This document shows, one piece after another, positions 56,542 to 64,000 of a stretch of 64,000 nt of DNA. Numbering within the stretch: the stretch's first letter is position 1; each line of letters begins with the position of its first letter. The stretch spans positions 15,398,136 through 15,462,135 of the forward strand of contig JAAONU010000011.1 of NCBI GenBank assembly GCA_012932295.1, in the 5' to 3' direction. The notes below the pieces were generated by a model that worked only from the letters and a program-made list of their open reading frames with translations, was not told where the DNA came from and ran no database searches. This DNA is from Cyclina sinensis. Taxonomy: Eukaryota; Mollusca; Bivalvia; Venerida; Veneridae. A program made the translations under genes and the position numbers.

Positions 56542-56980
56542 TTAAAGCGACTGACTCACAAAATTTTGCTGAATTTTTTTATTCTTTCAAATTTAAGAGG
56601 ATTTAATATACTATGGAAAATATATAATATTATGCTTCTACACATCATGAAAACTGGAAAAAAAAGTTTTGACTTAACCAGGATTCGAACCCACGACCTT
56701 TCGGTCAGTAAAATGTTGAGCGACGATTTAGTCCACTGAGCCACGACGTCTAGTAATGGGATTGACACAAAATTAATGTTATAACTAAAGTATCTACCCC
56801 GTGACTAACGGGGTAAAGTTTTTACCGATAAAAGTGTGTAAAACTTTATATTTTGATGTTTTTCTGTCACAAAAACTGAGTCAGTAACTTAGTTTAGATA
56901 TCTTCTTCACGATTACAGCAAGAATTTCAAGATGTATAAACATTTTCTTTTTATCATCGTCTGTGAGTCAGTCGCTTTAA
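56542..56980 (-). mobile_element. TTAA-flanked MITE with tRNA-like core (copy 2)
   Basis: Element 56,546-56,976 (431 bp) between TTAA at 56,542-56,545 and 56,977-56,980. Perfect 15 bp terminal repeats: left AGCGACTGACTCACA, right TGTGAGTCAGTCGCT. Read from the right, it shares with copy 1 'gatgataaaaagaaa', 'aaattcttg.tgtaat', 'aagttactgac', an 8 bp hairpin (56,795-56,815) and a tRNA-like core. Both copies put the hairpin 45-46 bp before the tRNA-like start. No protein encoded. Confidence 0.75.
56671..56750 (-). other. tRNA-like segment inside MITE copy 2 (class II, Leu/Ser type)
   Basis: The minus strand starts GACGTCGTGGCTCAGTGGAC. A-box TGGCTCAGTGGAC, B-box GGTTCGAATCC (perfect). Between them is a variable-arm-like hairpin GACC-GAAA-GGTC, as in leucine/serine tRNAs. 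The last three bases GTC pair with the first GAC. Anticodon-stem pairing is poor, so this is a tRNA-derived promoter module rather than a tRNA gene. Confidence 0.6.
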
Positions 56981-59900
56981 ATATGTTTTGACTTGTTATG
57001 ATGTTTTTGGAAGCTTCTTCTTGTAAACAAATATAGAGCAATCACACAAGGAAACGGCAGAAAAGGTTGCCTCATGGGAAAAGGCTACTCAAAAGAATAT
57101 AACAAGTGCAAAAGTAAGTTTTCAAATTCATTAGTTGTGACCTAAAACTATATATTTATATTTATCTATAATTTTCGTTTAGCTTTTATAAATCACAATG
57201 CTATGTTGTTAATCACCAGATAAACAAATTAGTGGTTAAAAAAAGCATCGTTCAAAAGCGCACAGTGCATTTAAAAACCTGAACTTAAAAACATTCCTTT
57301 ATTGAGTGTTGTAATTAATTGATCAAGTACATGAAGGGTGTTTAAAAGATTACATTATTAAAGAATGGCATCTACTTTATTTCAAGTACAAGGTGTAAGG
57401 AAACGGTTTTTGCAACCTCTTTGCGTCATACTCAAAGATTCATTAAATACAAATTCTACAACAGAAATACAATTTACAGACAAAAGCTGCAGTAATATTT
57501 TTCCTCATAACGATTTATATAAACCACAATATGTTTTCAGTTGTGCGTGGCAGGCAGACATAATTCATATATCCGCTGCAATCGGATGTATATGACTAGG
57601 TTATTACGAAAGTGGTTGCCAACAAAAGAGACATATTTTCCATATGGGACTAATATTAAGCCAATCATAATTGGAATAACCTTGTCGGGCTTTAAGATTT
57701 CAGAAATAATACTTCGATGTGCACTTTTCCTTACATTGTTGGAATCAAGCTAGCGCTTGAACTGAGCTACATAATACAGAACTGAAGCAAGGTATTATTC
57801 ATAGCAGATGCAATAGCTTATTCAGCAACTACAGGATGATTCTCTTTTAACGTTTACATATGACCTTGATGTTTAATTTCTAGGAATATTAGAAAATAAT
57901 ATTATAATAATAGTTTACTAATATATTCAAAAATGCTTGTTTCCAAAGTTTGTAGCACAAGATTAATATAAATTATCTAAATATTTCTGTAATAGTTGAA
58001 CACACCTAGATCAAAGAACATAGTTGTCTCTTATTTCACATGTTTATTCCATTGATTTATGTATATGTGAGGCAACATCGATGTCCCTTTATTTCTTTTT
58101 CAAAATATGCCAGTTCTAGTCGAAACAAGGAGGATTTATTGCAATACATTAAGGCAGTTAATGATAGGATGCATACGTGAGTTTTGTTCATGCCGTGATT
58201 AAGGAATACAATGAATAGAAAGAAGTTTGAATTTATCCGTAAAAGTTTTGATGGATATTTTGCTGTTCTGTTGCTGTTATCTTAAAAAAAGAAAAAAAAA
58301 AAAGAAAAGAAAATGCAAACACCTAAATTTTAATAAAAGGCTGTTTGTTTTTAATTAAAATATTTATAATTATTTTGAAGAAAAAAAAAAGGTCATTTAG
58401 AATAAGAATATTAACGAATAAGTGTTAAAATATTTTCAATGAAAAATACAGTTAATTTTCCAAAATAAAAGCTGTCACTTCTTCCAAAATCTTCAAATTC
58501 TTGAAATATTTATTTACAGTTGTGACCAGATTTTAGCGGGTACTACAGCTGAAGTGCAAGTATAGAAGTATTCCTGTTTTAATGACAAAGCACTTTATTG
58601 AGATAAACAAGATTTGATCTGCAAATAAATAACTAAACAGTGTAAAATTAAATATTTTGGCAAAACCTCCACTTATAAACATTGTAGATAACCATTAAAC
58701 AATAAAACCTGCAACGTTTTGTTTTCTTATTACAGTACTTATTTTCGGGAAGTGATAAAGAATAAATTAAACTTGTTTTAGATTTGCAAAAATATAGAAA
58801 AATGCTATCTTTAATCGAGCAAATAATTTCATGTCTAATGTATTTTTTTTTTGCTGGAGTCAAGCAGAATGTAATTTGTACATTACTCCGTTGTATCTTT
58901 CATTTTATTTCAAAGTAAGATTTTCTAACTGAAGTTAATTGCTATCCCTTACTATTCACTTAAGTCTTAACCCACATAAGTTCCTTTAGAACATAAGAAA
59001 TAGTTTTAATCGCATGTAAAGAAGGCAAGTCGAATGTTAATATAAAACAGACAAAAACAAACAGATATACGGACGAAAAGAAAAATAGGAATAATAATTA
59101 TAATTATAAATCTAAAAACAACCCACTTAAAACATTAAAAATGCGAAGATACGCATTGCTTCGTTCAAGTAGACTAAATTATTATGTAGGTTTATATTAT
59201 TTGTATTACTAATATATTAAGATACATATTCACTGATACAGACACGACACCGAAGTCTCTTTACAATCAGCATAACGTGTTTTCATATAAATCCTAATCA
59301 AAGTAACGGATGTCTTGATTTCTTTTCATGTTTAAGATAGTCGCAGTAAAAGTACAATAAACAACTATATTGTTTTCACTTCCTGAAATATGTCAAATGT
59401 CAAAGAATAATACGACGCGAGACTTTCCTATTAAAGACCACTTATTCGAATAAAATTCACAAAGACTGATTATTTTTTAAGTTGTCTTTTTCTAAATGAG
59501 GCATACAAGATCGTTTACGAAGCCGATAAAAAACGGTAGAGGTATTAGACCCCTGATCAACTTTTTCCAACCTTCAGTTTATTGAAATAGTGCCTTCGAA
59601 ACATGCAGTGCTGCTTGTCTTTGATTTCCTGTTGCAAATGAGTCTGAGTTTGCATATATTTATATTATACACGTGACGAACTATTTATATGTTTCATAAA
59701 TTTGTAACAGAAATTCTGGTCCGACATTCTAGAAATCGGTTGAAAGTATAGCGGCATATGGGCAGTTAATTAAAGCCACACCGAAAACTTGAATCGTTAT
59801 TTTTGTTTGATGGCGCGCGTTGTTTTAAATATCATATAAAGCAACTGGATTCTATAACATTATCGTTGTGTTTCTTTTGAGCCTAGAATTATACTGCATA

Positions 59901-60528
59901 ATTAGTTATTATAACTGGTGTATTTAGTGTGTGACACAACTAATTAATCAACAGAAATATTTGTTCTCTATCCACTATCAATCTAAACTTGAATGATTCC
60001 CTCTCATGAGTTACACTGACAGGCAGATATATTTTTATTAGATCTCCTGTTGTAACTCGAGATTTGTACTAGGTGTTCTGACATGTTCTACAAAAATCCT
60101 AACAGCAAAAACAACAAATCTTCAGAAAAGCCAATAGTTTCTCTTACTGAATGTTACATTAAATAAACGCAAATCAAATACGATTACATGAGTAGTGATG
60201 GCGCCTCAGGCAGTTCTTAATATAACAAAGATATCGATTGTCTGAGGACTAGGTTAATAGAGAGGAGTACATTTAGGGTACCAACACAATCGGTTGAAGA
60301 ATGAAACACATTTGAACTCGGCTTTATATTTACCGTCACGTAACAACTCCGTGTTTATGCACTGTAAATGACTTCGCCGCAAGCTTTCAGACAAGATGAT
60401 TTACATAAGATTTTCTCATATATTTATATATATGTATGTAAATCAAGTAACTGCTCACCACTATAGATGGACTAATATTGGCCCAATACAAGAAAATCCT
60501 ACTTGCATAATATCAAACCATGTCAAGT
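56981..60528. other. No gene recognised with confidence
   Basis: Contains weak exon-like stretches only: MGKGYSKEYNKCK before AAAA|GTAAGT near 57,075-57,115, and an open frame after 'tatgttttcag' at 57,541-57,753 (CVAGRHNSYIRCNRMYMTRL). Their phases do not join. Poly-A and AT runs near 58,290 and 58,385. No transposon ends seen. Confidence 0.3.
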
Positions 60529-60792
60529 TCAGTCGAGATTGTCAAAGTTTTTCTTGTATATCTCTTTAAGTAAGTGTACCAAAGAGCAGTATATTTCTAT
60601 CGCATTTATAAAGAAATATGCAGTAAACTTCAAAGCATCTATACTGTTAAAAATAGAATTTGCCGATTCGTGGTAAAAACTGCAGACTTTTTGAACAATT
60701 CTGTTCTCTGTCATTAAAGCGTCATTATATGACCATGTCAAGTTGATATTTCTTTTAGGACAAAGCTTTTTGATATTTGCAAAAGTTGGCAA
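60529..60792 (-). other. Unassigned 87-codon open frame
   Basis: Minus-strand frame starting MPTFANIKKLCPKRNINLTW and ending at TGA. Residue use (EIYCSLVHLLKEIYKK) is not obviously random, but there is no recognisable domain and no clear acceptor before it. Could be a real exon or chance. Confidence 0.2.
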
Positions 60793-60879
60793 AAATCAAT
60801 AAAATGATCGGACTGTTTTCTTCTAAAAAAAGAAATTAAAAATAGAGGAAACTCCGAAAACTTTGATGTATAGGAGCGA

Positions 60880-61680
60880 GCAGTAGCAGTACGCAGCAGC
60901 TGAAAAATGTGAAGTTGGCAGTAGTAGTAACAACAGAAGCAGTAAAGAAAACGTGAAGCTGGCAGTAACAGCAGTAGCAAAACGTGAAGTTGGAAGTAGC
61001 AGTAACAGCAGTAGCAGTAGGCAAAACGTGAAGTTGTCAGTAGCAGTAACAGCAGTAGCAGTAAAGAAAACGTGAAGCTGGCAGTAGCAGTAACAGCAGT
61101 AGCAGTACGCAAAACGTGAAGTTGGCAGTAGCTGTAACAACAGTAGCAGTAGAAAAATATGAAGTTGGTAGAAGCAGTAACAGCAGTAGCAGTAAAGAAA
61201 ACGTGAAGCTGGCAGTAGCAGTAACAGCAGTAGCAGTACGCAAAACGTGAAGTTGGCAGTAGCAGTAACAGCATTAGCAGTAGAAAAATGTGAAGTTGGC
61301 AGTAGCAGTAACAGCGGTAGCAGTCAAGAAAACGTGAAGTTGACGTAGCAGTAATAGCAGTAGCAGTAGGCAAAACGTGAAGCTGGAAGTAGCTGTAACA
61401 GCAGTAGCAGTGTGCAAAACGTGAAGTTGCAGTAGCAGTAACAGCAATAGCAGTAAAGAAAACGTGAAGCTGGCAGTAACAGTAACAGCAGTAGCAAAAC
61501 GTGAAGTTGGCAGTAGCAGTTACAGCAACAGTAGTAGGCAAAACGTGAAGTTGGCAGAAGCAGTAACAGCAGTAGCAGTAAAGAAAACTCGAAGCTGGCA
61601 GTAGCAGTAACAGCAGTAACAGCAGTAGCAGTAAGTAAAACGTGAAGTTGGCAGTAGCAGTAATAGCAGTAGCAGACAGT
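60880..61680. repeat. ~0.8 kb CAG-rich minisatellite
   Basis: About 14 units of roughly 45-60 bp built from (gcagtagcagtaacagcagtagcagta) cores separated by 'aaaacgtgaagttgg' or 'aaagaaaacgtgaagctgg'. Unit length varies by insertion of the spacers 'cgc', 'ggc' or 'aaga'. The 267-codon minus-strand frame and its overlapping frames are by-products: the repeat happens to lack stops and would give a Cys/Tyr-rich periodic peptide. Confidence 0.93.
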
Positions 61681-64000
61681 AGGAAAGTCTTAAAAGTCAG
61701 GAAGTTTCAATGAGAATAAAACATGTTTTAACATTCATTATTCTTACGTTTTAATCGAAAGCAACTTTTTACTGATCAGTTAGATCGTGAGCGTCACCAA
61801 GAAAACTGCCTTCCTGCCATATTTTTTATAAGTTTAATTGAAACAAACTAAAACTTATTCGCATCTTTGTGCATCCGGGATTCCGCAGCCTTAACAAATA
61901 CTTATTACTTAGCAGTCATTTACCATTTAATTAATGAAAACCTTGAGCTCATTTCTAATTATTACAGTTATCTCTTCAAAAGGATGCATATCAGCTTTAT
62001 ACAATAACTGCCGTTGCTTTAAAGCATGTTTATTTTTGCTCTGAGATGGTATCAGTGAACGGACTGTTCATGTCTTTTCTAAACAAAATCCCAGTACTTT
62101 TATTTAATTTTTTAATAAACCTATTTCAAATTCTTCTGATTTTTCAAGATCTGTAGCATAGTAGTTATAGGTCTTTAAAGACAGCACAAAATTTTATGAT
62201 TTACCTAAGGACGCATAACCGTTTCCAGTGAATACAACGTACGATTATGCAGATTATAAGCTAAAGATAACAGATTATACACGTACCTTATTTTACAGAT
62301 ATGTTATGTAATTTGACACAAATTGTATGCCTTTAAAGGCAAAATTGAGATCAAAGGTTGTATTAACGTAACTGATCATACACAATGTCAAACAAATAAC
62401 AATAAAAAGCATTACAAAGTAACAATATCAAGAACTTTTATTACTTTAAGCTAGTTCTTGCAGGGGCTTCCATCTAGTACTTTTTAAAAATCATCTTAAA
62501 CTGTAAGAGAAGTAACATTGGCCAGCTTCTAATTCTTTGCAAGAAGGATGTCGGCATTTCAAATGGTCTTGAGATTTAACGTGTATTATCATGACGCATA
62601 TTAATGTTTCTTTTGCCTATTACATATAACAGAAATAGTAGGCATTTAGGGCCCTTATTGTAACTACGTGTTTTCCTTAATCAGTCAGTAGTAAGTTATC
62701 AGAGCATCTTCTAATATTAAACAGAACCATACTTATTACAGAAAACCACGAAAAAAGGTGCAAACTATTTTGCAAAGAAACTTCACTACGATATGTAGCG
62801 TTTATTACAACTGAAACATGAAACCAGCATCCCTTTTCTTCAGAAAGTGTTCAACAATTAACAAAACATTTTGCCACCAAATAAAAACAAAGGGATTGTT
62901 AAACAAATGTTTAAACCATTTGCAATTGTGTGAAACTTATATCTGACTTCAAACCTCATTTTTCCGATGTTTGTAGCTTTTGTAAAAACATATAAATGCT
63001 ATTTTGTGTAGAAAATTTACTAAAGTACAAAAGTCAGGAGCAACCTGGTCTCAACTTTAATTTTGCCCGCTACTTTCTTTAATGTAAAATAAAGGGTAAG
63101 GCTACAAAGATCTAGCAGGTACTCTATGCTTTTTTCTTGAATAAATGCATGTCTTGTATGCTGCTTTAATGCTTAAATATGGGTTACAATATTTTAATAT
63201 TTCTATATTGCACTGCTAGCATCATAGCAAAGTCATAATACTATCGCATTTTACTATTTTACAGAGTAAAAATTGAAATGATAAAATTTACCATTCCATG
63301 TCGTTCTTCTAAAAGTTAATTAACTATCTAACTGACCTTTTATTCAAAACTCTAAACAGACAACTGTTTACGTGGAAATTACGAAGTAACTTAAATCACA
63401 ACTTCAGGTGAAACAATAAACGCTTAAATCTGAGGTAGCTGTTCTCAGTTTCATGACTGTTAAATGTGTTAAAAACTCAAACGGCGATTATAACAATACT
63501 ATTTTTAAAGGGTCCCAGTTTCTTTCCGTTACCAAATTTTAGGCTATTTTAAACGAATTCTGTGTTAACCGACACTATTTGTTTATCATAACGTTTTCTT
63601 TTATAATCAGTATGTTCCAACCCAGGCATATTCGATAAAGACTTAATTGCGATGAACAACTGTCGCTTGTATGACGTCACAAATTAGCATTAAGTATGAA
63701 AGCCGCTGCTGTAATCCTTCCCGTCCATGAAAATAATACATAAATGGCAATTCAGATAATTGGCTAGACGCTTATGCCCCACTGTTCGGAATCATTTCTC
63801 ATTTATCTTATATATGTTATAATGTCTTTATCAGTGAATCAATAGGGGCATTGTGTTCAAATGCGTAGGAACAAATGAAGAGAACTAAATTAATATGATA
63901 TCTATGCATCTAAACTCGATTGTCCATTTTTAATCCCGATTTTTTTTAATGATTTCTAACTTTTATTGAGTTCTAAGCATGTACCTCTTACCCCCTTTTT
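61681..64000. other. No gene recognised
   Basis: AT-rich sequence without open frames above background, terminal repeats or arrays that I can support. Confidence 0.4.

Noticed and set aside
57076..57753. Two-exon gene joining MGKGYSKEYNKCK with the frame at 57,541
   Set aside because: The donor phase does not fit the acceptor frame; joining gives a stop within a few codons.
60738..61541. 267-codon minus-strand open frame
   Set aside because: It lies almost wholly in the CAG-rich minisatellite; its Cys/Tyr periodic peptide follows the repeat unit and overlapping frames look alike.

Overview
This is AT-rich, intron-rich eukaryotic DNA with almost no long open frames apart from those inside transposable elements. 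The organism is most likely a bivalve mollusc, perhaps a venerid clam. This rests on repeats I recognise as typical of bivalve genomes: the 'agctcacctgagc' hairpin repeat near 7.5 kb, the 'gaccagtgcagacca' repeat near 21 kb, and long arrays rich in TGACCTTGACC near 26.5-28 kb and 29.5-30.7 kb. The species is inference; no search was run. No rRNA, CRISPR array, operon or functional tRNA gene was found.

Layout. 0-4 kb: a 5'-truncated non-LTR retrotransposon with a nearly intact reverse transcriptase. 4.0-4.5 kb: a TTAA-flanked small DNA transposon with a tRNA-like core, whose sister copy lies at 56.5-57.0 kb. 5-7 kb: a hairpin repeat and sequence with nothing recognisable. 6.9-14.4 kb: two inverted copies of a ~430 bp repeat bracket two bivalve repeats, the first copy of a ~4 kb duplicated block, and a broken pogo-type transposase with a PHD finger. 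15.6-19.5 kb: the second copy of the ~4 kb block, then a 149 bp tandem duplication. 20-26 kb: dispersed repeats, a 431 bp foldback element, an AT microsatellite and a possible two-exon host gene on the minus strand.

28-47.7 kb is dominated by a Harbinger (PIF) transposon family in three pieces. Copy A (28.0-35.3 kb) has the transposase C-terminus and an apparently intact four-exon Myb/SANT-like gene on the opposite strand. A 1,341 bp deletion derivative (39.6-40.9 kb) has both terminal repeats and a 3 bp target duplication. Copy B (42.1-47.7 kb) is degenerate. The two genes converge as usual in Harbinger elements: a transposase, and a DNA-binding partner that probably recognises the GGTTAA motifs clustered at the element ends. 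A CR1-like retrotransposon (37.8-39.5 kb) sits between copy A and the derivative.

47.8-53 kb holds a degenerate Cys-rich coding remnant, a tRNA-derived SINE, a badly broken third non-LTR element containing a 98 bp palindrome, and a gag fragment of an LTR retroelement with a proline-tRNA-type primer site. 53-64 kb is mostly unassigned, with the second tRNA-core transposon and a ~0.8 kb CAG-rich minisatellite. Most of the window is a transposon graveyard; the Myb/SANT gene is the only multi-exon coding unit that reads through cleanly.
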